The notes: a model not told the origin generated them from the sequence alone. A stretch of DNA of 64,000 nt from Clostridiales bacterium (GCA_021736985.1 JAIPEW010000001.1:16239-80238), one strand, 5' to 3'. Numbered from the stretch's first letter, positions 52,435-62,245 are shown. Numbers and translations: made by a program.

Positions 52435-52962
52435 ATGAAAAAAATGATGGAAATGGCAAGACACTTTTTTAACCGCAGGGGCTTTACCCTGATCGAGTTA
52501 ATGATGGTAGTAGCCGTAATAGGCATCCTGGCAGCAGTATTGATACCCAAAATAGGCGGCACCAAGGACGCGGCCAAGCTTGCCGGTTTGGATTCAAACA
52601 TGCGGCAGGTACAGGCTGATGTGCATGCAGTAGCACACAGGTATCGTCATAATGCAGGTGAGTTAGGTTCAGCTTTACAAAGTGTCATTAATGGAGAAAA
52701 TGGTTCTGATAGTGAAAATGATATAAATAATCCTTTTAATAACAGCCAGTATGGAGCTACACTTGATAATACAAGTGGAGCAGTTGTTATTGATAGTGAT
52801 GGATCAGGTGACGAAACAGATTTAGAAAAAGGCCAGATTCTAGTTATTATTAATGATGATGATAGTGCTACTGATGGGGATAGCAATTTAGATAGTGTAT
52901 CCATAAAACCATATGATGATAATGGTGTTATTGCTAACCAGGTAGTCACAATCACCCCGTAA
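52435..52962 (+). CDS. Type IV major-pilin-like prepilin
   Basis: A 175-residue prepilin with a 16-residue leader ending RRG and cleavage before FTLIELMMVVAVIGILAAV; Glu5 of the mature form is present. After the N-terminal helix comes a polar, Asn/Asp/Ser-rich C-terminal domain. It is placed between pilO and pilB, the usual site for a structural pilin. Strong GAAGGAGG site. Confidence 0.88.
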   Translation: MKKMMEMARHFFNRRGFTLIELMMVVAVIGILAAVLIPKIGGTKDAAKLAGLDSNMRQVQADVHAVAHRYRHNAGELGSALQSVINGENGSDSENDINNPFNNSQYGATLDNTSGAVVIDSDGSGDETDLEKGQILVIINDDDSATDGDSNLDSVSIKPYDDNGVIANQVVTITP

Positions 52963-53013
52963 ATACAAAACCAACTGCCGTTGTAAAACGGCTAATCAAG
53001 CAGGTGAGGCACA

Positions 53014-54690
53014 ATGCCGCAGACAAAGCTCCGCCTGGGCGATATGCTCGTCCAGGCGGGTATAATTACAGAAGAACAAATACAGGAAGCTCTAAGCCGG
53101 CAGCGCAGCACCGGTAAAAGGCTGGGCCAGCAGCTGCTGGATGACGGTTTTATTACCCAGCAGGATCTTACCAGGGTGCTTGAAGAGCAGCTGGGAATAG
53201 AGAGTATAAATCTGCGCCAGGCAGCAGTAGATCATGCTGCGGCCAGGCTTATCCCGGAGAACCTGGCCCGCCGCCACGTGGTTATTCCTGTGAAGGCGGA
53301 AAAAGGTACTGTACTGCTGGCTATGGAGGACCCTCTCAACCAGGTTGCCATCCAGGATGTGCGCTTGCTGGTGCAAAAGCAGGTCAAGCCCCTCCTGGCT
53401 CCCCGGGATGATATTGTTTCCGGCATTGATAAGGTCTTCAGCCGCGCTACAGCAGCCAGGGCTGCAGAGGATTTTTCACAGTCTCAGGCCAGTATGCTGG
53501 AAGGGCTGGATGATGCTGCCCCTGATATAAACTCGGCGCCAGTTGTGAAAATGGTTAGATCTCTGCTTGAAAATGCCGTGCAGAGCGGTGCCAGTGACGT
53601 GCATATTGAACCGGACTACGGGCAGGTGAAGGTGCGCTTCAGGATAGACGGGGTTTTGCAAAGTATATTGAAAACCGAGCAGAATATTCACGGGGCTGTA
53701 ATTAGCCGTATAAAAGTCATGGCCGGGCTTGATATTTCTGAAAAGAGGCTGCCGCAGGATGGGCGTATAAAAATAAATGTAGAAAACAGGGATATTGACC
53801 TGCGGGTTTCAACTATGCCTACTACATACGGGGAAAAAGCCGTTCTGCGCATACTGGACCGGGCCAGTTTTTTAGTAGGAAAGGAAAACATGGGCTTCAG
53901 TTCCGGGGATGCTGAAAAATTTGAGCAGCTAATAAAAAAACCTTACGGCATACTGCTGGTTACCGGGCCCACCGGCAGCGGAAAAACTACTACACTTTAT
54001 TCCATGCTGTCAGAGTTAAATGACAACAAAAAAAATATACTTACGCTGGAAGACCCGGTGGAATTTGATCTCCAGGGGATAAACCAGGCACAGCTTAATG
54101 TGCGCGCAGGCCTTACTTTTGCAGCCGGCCTGAGGTCTTTTTTGCGCCAGGACCCTGATGTGATCATGGTAGGGGAAATAAGGGATTCAGAAACTGCAGA
54201 AATAGCTGCAAGGGCTGCCCTTACCGGTCACCTGGTATTAAGTACTCTGCATACCAATGATGCTCCGGGGGCAGTAGCCAGGATGGCGGACATGGGAGTA
54301 CCTTCTTTTTTAATCTCTTCTTCTCTAATAGGGGTAGTAGCCCAGCGCCTGGTTAGAAAAGTATGCCCTGAGTGCAAAAAGCAGTATGAAGCCGGGGAAA
54401 GGGAAAAATACATATTGAATTACCCGCAGGAGGAAACCCTGTTTCTTTCTTACGGTGAAGGGTGTGAATATTGCAACGGTACCGGGTACAAGGGCCGTAC
54501 CGGTGTATTTGAAATACTGGAGATGAACAGGGAAATTCGCCTGTTAATTGATAAAGATACTTCTACCGAAAAAATACGTGATTCCGCGCTTCAAAAGGGC
54601 ATGATTCCACTCTATAAAGATGCTGAACAAAAAGTATTAAACGGAGTAACTTCCCTGGAAGAAATGCTCAGGGTTACATATACAGTTTAA
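53014..54690 (+). CDS. pilB: Type IV pilus extension ATPase PilB (first copy)
   Basis: A 558-residue GspE/PilB ATPase. N-terminal MshEN domain (LRLGDMLVQAGIITEEQIQEAL... LPENLARRHVVIPV-like), which in some PilB binds c-di-GMP. Core: GASDVHIEPD, Walker A GPTGSGKTTTLYSM, Walker B DPDVIMVGEIRDSET, His box HLVLSTLHTNDA, zinc cysteines CPEC...CEYC. Its 3' end overlaps the minus-strand ligase gene by 54 bases. A paralog lies at 60533. Confidence 0.94.
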   Translation: MPQTKLRLGDMLVQAGIITEEQIQEALSRQRSTGKRLGQQLLDDGFITQQDLTRVLEEQLGIESINLRQAAVDHAAARLIPENLARRHVVIPVKAEKGTVLLAMEDPLNQVAIQDVRLLVQKQVKPLLAPRDDIVSGIDKVFSRATAARAAEDFSQSQASMLEGLDDAAPDINSAPVVKMVRSLLENAVQSGASDVHIEPDYGQVKVRFRIDGVLQSILKTEQNIHGAVISRIKVMAGLDISEKRLPQDGRIKINVENRDIDLRVSTMPTTYGEKAVLRILDRASFLVGKENMGFSSGDAEKFEQLIKKPYGILLVTGPTGSGKTTTLYSMLSELNDNKKNILTLEDPVEFDLQGINQAQLNVRAGLTFAAGLRSFLRQDPDVIMVGEIRDSETAEIAARAALTGHLVLSTLHTNDAPGAVARMADMGVPSFLISSSLIGVVAQRLVRKVCPECKKQYEAGEREKYILNYPQEETLFLSYGEGCEYCNGTGYKGRTGVFEILEMNREIRLLIDKDTSTEKIRDSALQKGMIPLYKDAEQKVLNGVTSLEEMLRVTYTV

Positions 54691-55911
54691 GTACAGCCCT
54701 AGCACTATCCAGAACAGGGGCAGTACCATTACCACGTCTATGTTAAAAAATCCCTGGGCCAGGTAAGCTAAAACCATGGTAAAGAACATGAAATTATAGA
54801 ATCCCTTGCGGGGGATTATAAAAAAGCCGATAAAGGCCAGGTAGGAGAGCAGGGAGAAAACGCCCGTGGTAACAGCCTTTTCCAGGTAAATGTTATGTGT
54901 TTTATCTGCAATTCCACCGGGGGTTCTTATGCCCGCGTAGATAAGGTGGTCGGGCCCCATCCCAAAGGCCCAGTATTTTGGCAGCAGCGCTGCTGCCTGC
55001 TTCCAGATGGTCATCCTGTGGGAACCTGCGCTGTCCTCCAGCTGCACGGCTGACGATACTTCACTGGATATCGAGGTTGCCCTGGAAGCCAGGGAGCTGT
55101 CCCGGGTAGGTAAAAGAAGGGCTGTCACCAGTATAAAAGTTACCATTACCAGGCCGAGCAATTTTTTCTTTGAAGTAAATTTTATTACATAAACTGTTAT
55201 TACGGTGAAAACGAGGGCAAATGACAGCCATGCTCCCCTTGTGTACGATACTAAAAGCGCAGCATAAATTAGGCCTGCACATGCCAGCCAGGAGACTTTA
55301 CTGCTGCGCAGGTAAAAAAATATTGCTGCCGGTAAAATAAAAACCGTGTAAGTACCTAGAAAGTCCGGGTTAGCCAGTGTGCCAAAAGGGCGAAACCCTT
55401 CACGCAGGGGCGGGTAAGGTACCAGGTTTATCTCAAAATGCTGGAACACTGCTAGCAGTGAAATAAAAGCAGCACAGCCAGCCATGCATTTTAAAATCCT
55501 GAGCGGCCTGCTGCTGCATGAAGCTAATATGAACATTATAAAGCAGAAGAAATAAGTGCTGAACCCGGTAAAACGCCTCAAGCTGCCAATCCAGGCAGTT
55601 ACCTGGTTGGAGGCCAGCAGAGTGGAAATCAAGAAAAAACATATAAAAAATGCGAGGGGAATAAAAACAGGGTGTTTTAGGTTTACCTTGTTTTTTACCA
55701 GTATAATAAATCCTGCCAGGGATAATACAGCCAGCATTATGTACCTGGGCGCGTAAAAATACCCCAGCGGGACTTTTCCCGAGGGTACTATTATCCCTGC
55801 CGGAAAGTTAATATACAGTGGAAAAGGGATTACAACCAGGGGATATATTGCTGCCATAAACAGGAGGATAAAACAGCTCATATCTATATCATATTTATCT
55901 GTTAAGCTCAA
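54637..55911 (-). CDS. O-antigen-ligase-family membrane protein (paralog A)
   Basis: A polytopic protein of about 424 residues with about 10-12 hydrophobic segments and the Wzy_C/O-antigen-ligase core: GTLANPDFLGTYTVF, SYTRGAWLSF and a GMGPDHL-THNIYLE loop with the conserved His. Relatives near pilus genes can be oligosaccharyltransferases (PilO/TfpO, PglL). It shares these motifs with the divergent gene at 55945. TTG at 55911 is chosen behind AAGGTGA; GTG at 55920 is an alternative. It overlaps pilB tail to tail. Confidence 0.85.
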   Translation of the reverse strand: MSLTDKYDIDMSCFILLFMAAIYPLVVIPFPLYINFPAGIIVPSGKVPLGYFYAPRYIMLAVLSLAGFIILVKNKVNLKHPVFIPLAFFICFFLISTLLASNQVTAWIGSLRRFTGFSTYFFCFIMFILASCSSRPLRILKCMAGCAAFISLLAVFQHFEINLVPYPPLREGFRPFGTLANPDFLGTYTVFILPAAIFFYLRSSKVSWLACAGLIYAALLVSYTRGAWLSFALVFTVITVYVIKFTSKKKLLGLVMVTFILVTALLLPTRDSSLASRATSISSEVSSAVQLEDSAGSHRMTIWKQAAALLPKYWAFGMGPDHLIYAGIRTPGGIADKTHNIYLEKAVTTGVFSLLSYLAFIGFFIIPRKGFYNFMFFTMVLAYLAQGFFNIDVVMVLPLFWIVLGLYLNCICNPEHFFQGSYSV

Positions 55912-55944
55912 TTTTATCACCTTATTAAAAAGAGATGGTTATTA

Positions 55945-57225
55945 ATGAAAAAGTTAACTGGTAAATTAATTATAAATGATTCCGGTGTAAATGTTAAATA
56001 CTTTATAATCTGGTTTATGCTTGCCGTGTATCCTGCCCTTGCCATCCCTAACAATATATTCATCCCGGCAGGCATTTTTTTTGAGAATGCTGAATACGGG
56101 CTCAAGCTGGGCTCTTTTCACGGGCCCAGGTATATAATGCTGGGACTAATCTCTTTAACTGCCCTGGTGATTTTAATCAAGGACAGGGTAAACCTGAAAT
56201 CCCCTGTTTATATACCGCAGGCAGTTTTTTTAGTTCTTTCTTTTATAGCAAGTTTAAACGCGCAAAACGCAATGTTTGCATTGATCGGTGACCCGGACAG
56301 GTTCACCGGGTTTAGCACTTATTTTTTCTGTTCAGTTTTATTTATCCTGGCATCTACCAGTAATAGAATAAGAGATCATTTGACTTACATGACCGGCTGT
56401 GCTGCTGTTGTCTCCTGTATAGGAATACTGCAGTATTACGGCATGGATATTATCGGATTAAAGCATGCAGGGAATTACAGCACGCTGGGAAATCCCAATT
56501 TCCTGGGGACATATACTGTATTTATTTTACCGGCAGCAGTATTCTTTTACATGCAGAAGGGAAAGTTTACCTGGCTGCTGTGTACCGGGATAATTTATGC
56601 CGGGCTGCTGGTAAGCATGACCCGCGGGGCATGGCTGGCTTTTTTAGTTTCTTTTGCAGTAATTTCAGTTTACATGTTGAAATTTGTAAAGAGGAAGTAT
56701 TTTATACATGTAATAATTACTTTACTGTTGGTTACCTGTATATTTTTACCCGGCAGGAGCGGCCTTTTTTCTAAAAGGGTGTCTTCGATACCCGGTGAGG
56801 CAGTTTCTGCGGTTAACTTAGAAGATAAAGCAGGTTCTTACAGGGTATATATATGGCGCGAGGTTTTGAAGTCATTCCCCGAATACCGGGTGATTGGCCT
56901 GGGCCCGGATAATCTTTTATCTTTAGATATTCACACGCCGAACGGCAGCCTGGCTGATAAAGCACACAATATATACCTGGAAATCACCGCAACCATGGGG
57001 ATTTTTGCGCTGGCATCATTCTTAATATTTGTCTTTCTTTGTTTTCTTCGATGGAGAGATGAGACAAGTGTCCTGTTTAACATAATGATCTTTACATACC
57101 TTGTACAGGGGTTATTCAATATAGATGTGGTGATGGTTATGCCCGTATTCTGGATTTTACTGGGCCTTTCCCGGGCCCATGACAGGAGGATGGTTTTATG
57201 CCGGAATTTAAATACAGGGCTTTAA
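55945..57225 (+). CDS. O-antigen-ligase-family membrane protein (paralog B)
   Basis: A 426-residue polytopic protein, clearly homologous along its length to the minus-strand gene ending at 55911: STLGNPNFLGTYTVF, SMTRGAWLAF, GLGPDNL...AHNIYLE and FNIDVVMVMPVFWILLGL at the C-terminus. The two start codons are about 34 bases apart, head to head. The next gene, pilC, begins inside its last 28 bases, so it is read as part of the pilus operon. Possible pilin glycosyltransferase; substrate unknown. Confidence 0.85.
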   Translation: MKKLTGKLIINDSGVNVKYFIIWFMLAVYPALAIPNNIFIPAGIFFENAEYGLKLGSFHGPRYIMLGLISLTALVILIKDRVNLKSPVYIPQAVFLVLSFIASLNAQNAMFALIGDPDRFTGFSTYFFCSVLFILASTSNRIRDHLTYMTGCAAVVSCIGILQYYGMDIIGLKHAGNYSTLGNPNFLGTYTVFILPAAVFFYMQKGKFTWLLCTGIIYAGLLVSMTRGAWLAFLVSFAVISVYMLKFVKRKYFIHVIITLLLVTCIFLPGRSGLFSKRVSSIPGEAVSAVNLEDKAGSYRVYIWREVLKSFPEYRVIGLGPDNLLSLDIHTPNGSLADKAHNIYLEITATMGIFALASFLIFVFLCFLRWRDETSVLFNIMIFTYLVQGLFNIDVVMVMPVFWILLGLSRAHDRRMVLCRNLNTGL

Positions 57226-58424
57226 ACAGCCGCGGAGAAACTGTGACAGGCAGTCTCAGCGGAAACGACCTGTTAGCAGTCAAAGAGGTTATAAAGAGCG
57301 AAGGCTTGTATCCAGTTAATATCTCAAGAGACAGGGGTAAAATATTTTCCTCGAATTCTTCTTTTTTAAAATTAAAGAGAGAGATAAGCGGGCAGGCCTT
57401 GAGCCAGTTCTGCCGGCAGCTATCCATTATAATTACGTCCGGGGTTAATATTCTAAACGGTCTAAAAGCCCTGTCTGAGCAGACCCCGGATAAACTAATG
57501 CGCTCCGAGTTAAACCGGACATACCGGGAAGTGCAAAAAGGGCGCACTATCCACGAGGCTATGGATGCTCCCGGTTCCAGTATCCCCAGGCTTTTGACAA
57601 GCATGGTAGCTACGGGTGAGGCCAGTGGTACCCTGGATAAAGTACTGCGCAGTATGTCCGACTTTTACGAAAGGGAGCACCGTATTAAACAGAGAATACA
57701 GTCTGCTTCTGTTTACCCGGCAATCATGGCATTGATGGGCGTGGGATTAATAATCTTTTTCTTTAACTTTCTCCTGCCCCAGCTGGTTACCTTGATTACA
57801 GGCAGTGGTGGAGAACTTCCTTGGTTGACCAGGTTTGTAATAGGAATATCAAATTTTACTTCTAATTATTTTCTTTTGCTTTCTTGCTTAGTATTGTCAA
57901 TCTTGTTGTATTTAAATTTTTATCTAAAAACAGACCGGGGGCGGTTAAATAAAGAAAAAGTATTAATGAAAATACCGGTCTTAGGAAGAACCCTGCGCAT
58001 AGTTGCTACCATGCGCTTTTCCCGTACTGCCCATATTTTAATAAAAAGCGGCTTGCCCCTTTTGCAGGGGTTGGAGTACATAAAATTAAATGTTAATAAT
58101 GCACTGGCTGAACAGGCCGTTGATTATGCTATTGAAGGTTTGCAGCGGGGAGAGTCCCTGGCAGGAAACCTGGATAAAGCTAACTATTTTGATCCCCTGG
58201 CAATTCACATGTTTTCTATTGGAGAAGAAACAGGTGAACTTGAACAAATACTTGAAGAAATGGCTTCTTACTATGAACAGGAGGCAGATGCCGGGTTTAA
58301 TAAGCTTTTGTCGCTGGTTGAGCCTTTGATGCTGGTTATAATCGGGGCAATTGTTAGCATTGTTATACTGTCAGTTATGCTGCCCATGATGGACATGGTG
58401 ACTCATGTCAAGCAAATGCCGTAA
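57198..58424 (+). CDS. pilC: Type IV pilus platform protein PilC (first copy)
   Basis: A 408-residue inner-membrane platform protein with two GspF domains (about 70-190 and 275-395) and three TM segments. Motifs: LSQFCRQLSIIITSGVNILNGL, VATGEASGTLDKVL, IGEETGELEQILEEMA and the final VEPLMLVIIGAIVSIVILSVMLPMM. ATG behind AGGAGG, overlapping the upstream ligase gene. Paralog at 62362. Confidence 0.93.
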   Translation: MPEFKYRALNSRGETVTGSLSGNDLLAVKEVIKSEGLYPVNISRDRGKIFSSNSSFLKLKREISGQALSQFCRQLSIIITSGVNILNGLKALSEQTPDKLMRSELNRTYREVQKGRTIHEAMDAPGSSIPRLLTSMVATGEASGTLDKVLRSMSDFYEREHRIKQRIQSASVYPAIMALMGVGLIIFFFNFLLPQLVTLITGSGGELPWLTRFVIGISNFTSNYFLLLSCLVLSILLYLNFYLKTDRGRLNKEKVLMKIPVLGRTLRIVATMRFSRTAHILIKSGLPLLQGLEYIKLNVNNALAEQAVDYAIEGLQRGESLAGNLDKANYFDPLAIHMFSIGEETGELEQILEEMASYYEQEADAGFNKLLSLVEPLMLVIIGAIVSIVILSVMLPMMDMVTHVKQMP

Positions 58425-58439
58425 AAGGAGAATTTGCCC

Positions 58440-58847
58440 GTGTGTTTTAAATTAGTATTTAATAATAAAGGCATGACCCTGGTAGAAGTAATGATGGCAG
58501 TGGCAGTTTTGGGACTAATCATATTATTTGCTACGCAAATGAGTACTACAAGCAGCAAAATAACCGGGGAAAATACGGACCGCATGGATATGATGGAAAT
58601 AGCCCGGGAAGCTGCTGAAGAAATCAGGGCCAAATATAATGGGGGGACTAGCTTTACTACCCCTGAAAAAGATGATTATTACATAAAATATAAAACTAAT
58701 GAAGATCAGTATTCTGAAGGTGAAGAAATAGTTATGGATTCTGGCAATTCTTTAACATTGAGCATTATAGTGTCGGAAACGCCTGGCAGCTCCAATACGT
58801 ATAAGCTTGTTATCTGGCTGCCGCCAAAAGAAGAAGGCTCTCAATGA
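58440..58847 (+). CDS. Minor pilin-like protein (PilV/GspI type)
   Basis: A 135-residue protein with a short leader ending NNKG and mature N-terminus MTLVEVMMAVAVLGLIILFA; Glu5 present. The globular part is acidic and variable. GTG at 58440 has AAAGGAG at proper spacing (TTG at 58434 is very close to it). Follows pilC by 15 bases and starts a run of three minor-pilin-like genes. Confidence 0.82.
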   Translation: MCFKLVFNNKGMTLVEVMMAVAVLGLIILFATQMSTTSSKITGENTDRMDMMEIAREAAEEIRAKYNGGTSFTTPEKDDYYIKYKTNEDQYSEGEEIVMDSGNSLTLSIIVSETPGSSNTYKLVIWLPPKEEGSQ

Positions 58848-58871
58848 TTACCGGGTTACGAGGTGAACTCT

Positions 58872-59321
58872 GTGCAAAAAATTTTGCGAAACTGGCGAGG
58901 ATTTACATTAATCGAAGTAATGATGGTAGCAGCCCTGTTAGGTATTTTTTTAAGTATTTTATATGCTTTTTTAAATTTTAATTTTAGCATGTTAGATGCA
59001 AATAACGAGCGGCAGGATGCCCGCCTGCAGGCCAGGATAGCCATGTCAGAAACAGTCAGTTGTTTAAAACAATACCAGGTACTTGAGGATAATGATGAGG
59101 GAGATGAAAATAAAATAAAAGGCTATACTGACTGGAAACAATCAGAAGAAGTAGTACTGGCTTTAGATCAGATAATAGGTAATGAGGAAATTGATTTACA
59201 ATCTTCTTATTTTAATGTTAAAGATGACATAGTAGAAATTCATATTCAAACTAAATCCGGTTTTTGTTTTCAAAGTAAAGTGAGAAAAAACTGCAGTTAC
59301 AGCCTGCAGGAGGGAGAATAA
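58872..59321 (+). CDS. Minor pilin-like protein (PilW/GspJ type)
   Basis: A 149-residue prepilin: leader MQKILRNWRG, mature FTLIEVMMVAALLGIFLSILY with Glu5, then a variable domain. GTG at 58872 behind CGAGGTGAA. Its stop overlaps the next start by one base (TAATG), indicating coupled translation. Confidence 0.82.
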   Translation: MQKILRNWRGFTLIEVMMVAALLGIFLSILYAFLNFNFSMLDANNERQDARLQARIAMSETVSCLKQYQVLEDNDEGDENKIKGYTDWKQSEEVVLALDQIIGNEEIDLQSSYFNVKDDIVEIHIQTKSGFCFQSKVRKNCSYSLQEGE

Positions 59322-60379
59322 TGCATAAATACACTCGAAATAACCGCGGTGTTGCACTTTTGAGCGTCATGGCTGCCGCGGCAGTAATGATTATTGCAGG
59401 TTCTTTTATGCTGTCAGCATCGTCATCAGAAAGTAAAATGGTACATGATTATGGTAATGAGATTCGTGCTTTTTACCTTGCTGAAGCCGGTGCTGATAAG
59501 ACTATAGAAGAATGGCATGAATTCCTGAATACAATAGATAATGAAGAAGATAATATAGACAGTTATACTGCAGATGATTATCTAAATGGAACAGGTGGAG
59601 AAGAAAAAATACCCTGGGACGGGCTGGACTATAGTAATGTAATTGACAGCATAGAATATGACAGCAATTTTGATATAAGTTACGAGATAATAACAGATAT
59701 AGATGATGACGGTAGCGATGATTATGATACCAGCGATAATTTCGATAATATAGATTTATTAAAAGTAAAAGCTGTAGGCAGTTATGAAGATGCAGTTAAA
59801 GAATATATTGTACAATTATGGTATGATGAAAATTTAACCCCGTATTCATATAAAGGCAGCGGAATGGGAGGCCTGCCTGGAGAAGGTTTTGAGGACCCGG
59901 AATTTGCCTACAAAGATAAAAATCTAAATAATGTTTATGATGAAGGTGATGTTATAGTTTCTAAGGATAAACTTGAAGGTGGTCAGGTTACTACAGACGA
60001 TAGACTGATTATTCCACCCAGTGTAGGAACTATAAATGCGGGAGAAAACAAAGTAAAATATAAGGCTGATGAAGGAATATACCTGGCAGTTGATATATAT
60101 TCCGATCGCATTGAGTTAAAATCTAAAAATGAATATATTGATGCCAGCGAAGTTAAACTTGAGAGCCCGGAAAATATAGAATTAAAAGCTGGAAGTGATA
60201 TAAACATAGAGTCTTCTCAATTAGATGCAAAACATATAATACTACATGCCGGGAGCAGCGATGATACAATCTTTGTTTCTAATGCTCATTTCATAGATAA
60301 GGATAATCATGCCCAGGTTTCACCAGGAGGTGTCAATATAGAGGGTAACCCGGCCTCGGGTGGTATAAAAAATAAATAA
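59321..60379 (+). CDS. PilX-like minor pilin, strongly acidic
   Basis: A 352-residue protein with a PilX/GspK-type N-terminus (NNRGVALLSVMAAAAVMIIAGSFML, lacking the usual Glu5, as in GspK/PilX). The FYLAEAGADKTIEEW motif follows, typical of PilX N-domains. The rest is rich in Asp, Glu and Asn and poor in cysteine, with repeated short strand-like blocks near the end (IELKSKNEYIDASEVKLESP), suggesting a beta-solenoid-like tail. It ends the first pilus sub-operon; terminator at 60398. Confidence 0.8.
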   Translation: MHKYTRNNRGVALLSVMAAAAVMIIAGSFMLSASSSESKMVHDYGNEIRAFYLAEAGADKTIEEWHEFLNTIDNEEDNIDSYTADDYLNGTGGEEKIPWDGLDYSNVIDSIEYDSNFDISYEIITDIDDDGSDDYDTSDNFDNIDLLKVKAVGSYEDAVKEYIVQLWYDENLTPYSYKGSGMGGLPGEGFEDPEFAYKDKNLNNVYDEGDVIVSKDKLEGGQVTTDDRLIIPPSVGTINAGENKVKYKADEGIYLAVDIYSDRIELKSKNEYIDASEVKLESPENIELKAGSDINIESSQLDAKHIILHAGSSDDTIFVSNAHFIDKDNHAQVSPGGVNIEGNPASGGIKNK

Positions 60380-60397
60380 TTTGCCTGTAAGAATTAT

Positions 60398-60437
60398 AAA
60401 GCTCGAGAACTTAGTACAGTTTTCGAGCTTTTTTTAT
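60398..60437 (+). terminator. Terminator after the PilX-like gene
   Basis: AAGCTCGAGAAC / AGTTTTCGAGCTT stem followed by TTTTT. An orphan copy of its right arm reappears at about 62236. Confidence 0.8.
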
Positions 60438-60532
60438 TTTATTACAGAAACTTTGAAGTGATAATAAACAGGATTTTTCAGGTATTGTAAAAGAATAAAG
60501 TTATTAAAAATAATTACAGAAAAGGCGGTATT

Positions 60533-62200
60533 ATGTCTTCAAAAAAAATACTGGGGCAGCTGCTTCTGGAAAGCAAGTTGGTTAACGAGGAGCAGCTGGA
60601 AAAAGCGCTGCAGGTGCAGAACGAAACCGGGGAGCGCCTGGGTAGAATATTGATAAACCTGGGAATAGCGAGTAAAGATGACATAATGCGCATGCTGGAA
60701 GTTCAGCTTGGAGTAAAGTCTCCTGTTTCACGGGTTGAATTAAATCCCCGGTTCTTAAATTTTCTACCTGGAGATATTATAAAAAAATACAGGGTTTTTC
60801 CCGTGGGAAAAGATGGTGACAGGTTAAAAGTAGCCATGGCCAGGCCGCTGGACCTGGATATATTGGACAACCTGAGGTCTATTACAGGTAATGAAGTAGA
60901 ACCGGTTTTTGTTGAAAAAGAACAAATTGAAAATGCTGTCCAGGAGTACCTGGAGGTCGAAAAAGAACAGGGCCCGGATGATTTTGAAATATTAAATCAG
61001 GAAACCCTGCAGGTAGACCAGCCCGGTGAAGAAGCTGTTAACAAAACCCCTGTAGTGCAGCTGGTGAATTCTATTATAGCAGGGGCAGTTAACGAAAGTG
61101 CGAGCGATATACATATTGAGCCGCGGGAAAATACATTTAAAGTGCGTTTCCGCGTAGACGGCGTGCTGCGTGATTATAGAGACATAACCATAAGCTCGGG
61201 ACCTGCTGTAATTTCACGGGTGAAAATACTTGCCCATCTGGATATAACTGAAAAAAGGGTGCCCCAGGACGGCAGGATAAAAATAAAGCATGATAACAGG
61301 GAGATAGACCTGCGTGTTTCAACCATGCCCACTGTGTTTGGAGAAAAGGCTGTAATCAGGATTCTTGATAATAAAAGCAATATATGGTCTCTGGGCCAGC
61401 TGGGTTTCCAGGGAAGGAACCTGCATAGAATTAAAGAAGCTGTGAAAAGTTCCCACGGGATGGTGCTTTTAACCGGGCCCACGGGAAGCGGTAAAACAAC
61501 TACTCTTTATGCAGTAATCAAAGAATTGAATGCACTGGAAAAAAACATTGTTACTATAGAGGATCCCGTGGAATACGTGTTGGAAAAAATAAACCAGGTG
61601 CAGGTAAATGAAAACACCGGGCTGACTTTTGCACGTGTTCTGCGTTCAGTTTTAAGGCAGGACCCGGACATCATTATGGTGGGGGAAATAAGGGATATGG
61701 AAACGGCAGCAATGGCAGTACATGCTGCTGTTACCGGTCACTTGATGCTATCCACCCTGCATACGACGGATGCACCAGGTGCCCTGGTGAGGCTGATAGA
61801 TATGGGAATACAGCCTTACCTGGTTGCTTCTTCTGTTGTTGTAGTAGCTGCGCAGCGCCTGGTGAGGAAAATATGTCCTTATTGCCGGGAATCCTACTGG
61901 CCTGAACCTGGAAGCACAGAATATGATTTTATTAATTCGTTTGTTGATGAAGATATAAAATTGTATAAAGGGCCCGGCTGTGATTACTGCAATTATACTG
62001 GTTACAGCGGGAGGATAAGTATACAGGAAATTATGCCGGTGACTGCGGCAATACGGTACTGCTTAAAAGAAAAAGCCTCGATAGAAGAAATCAGGGAAGC
62101 TGCGCTAAAAGAAGGAATGACAAGTTTTCTGGAAGACGGGGTGCACAAGGCCCTGCAGGGGATAACCTCTGTAGAAGAAATTATGCGTGCTGCTAGATAA
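60533..62200 (+). CDS. pilB: Type IV pilus/type II secretion ATPase PilB (second copy)
   Basis: A 555-residue paralog of the PilB at 53014 with the same domain order: N-terminal MshEN-like domain (GQLLLESKLVNEEQLEKALQ), SASDIHIEPRENT, Walker A GPTGSGKTTTLYAV, Walker B DPDIIMVGEIRDMET, His box HLMLSTLHTTDA and zinc pair CPYC...CDYC. ATG behind AAAGGCGG. It is followed by a second pilC and a pseudopilin, so it may power a separate pilus or secretion-like machine sharing PilD and PilMNO. Confidence 0.93.
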   Translation: MSSKKILGQLLLESKLVNEEQLEKALQVQNETGERLGRILINLGIASKDDIMRMLEVQLGVKSPVSRVELNPRFLNFLPGDIIKKYRVFPVGKDGDRLKVAMARPLDLDILDNLRSITGNEVEPVFVEKEQIENAVQEYLEVEKEQGPDDFEILNQETLQVDQPGEEAVNKTPVVQLVNSIIAGAVNESASDIHIEPRENTFKVRFRVDGVLRDYRDITISSGPAVISRVKILAHLDITEKRVPQDGRIKIKHDNREIDLRVSTMPTVFGEKAVIRILDNKSNIWSLGQLGFQGRNLHRIKEAVKSSHGMVLLTGPTGSGKTTTLYAVIKELNALEKNIVTIEDPVEYVLEKINQVQVNENTGLTFARVLRSVLRQDPDIIMVGEIRDMETAAMAVHAAVTGHLMLSTLHTTDAPGALVRLIDMGIQPYLVASSVVVVAAQRLVRKICPYCRESYWPEPGSTEYDFINSFVDEDIKLYKGPGCDYCNYTGYSGRISIQEIMPVTAAIRYCLKEKASIEEIREAALKEGMTSFLEDGVHKALQGITSVEEIMRAAR

Positions 62201-62245
62201 TAAGTTGGTGCCTGTCACCAACTTATTATCTAGCAGTTTTTTCGA
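62190..62245 (+). terminator. Long perfect hairpin terminator over the pilB2 stop
   Basis: A 21-bp perfect stem (62190-62210 with 62216-62236) around a CCTGT loop, followed by TTTTTT. The left arm contains the last codons and stop of the second pilB. Confidence 0.85.

Noticed and set aside
53092..53891. Several minus-strand frames inside pilB
   Set aside because: Shadows of the high-quality pilB coding frame.
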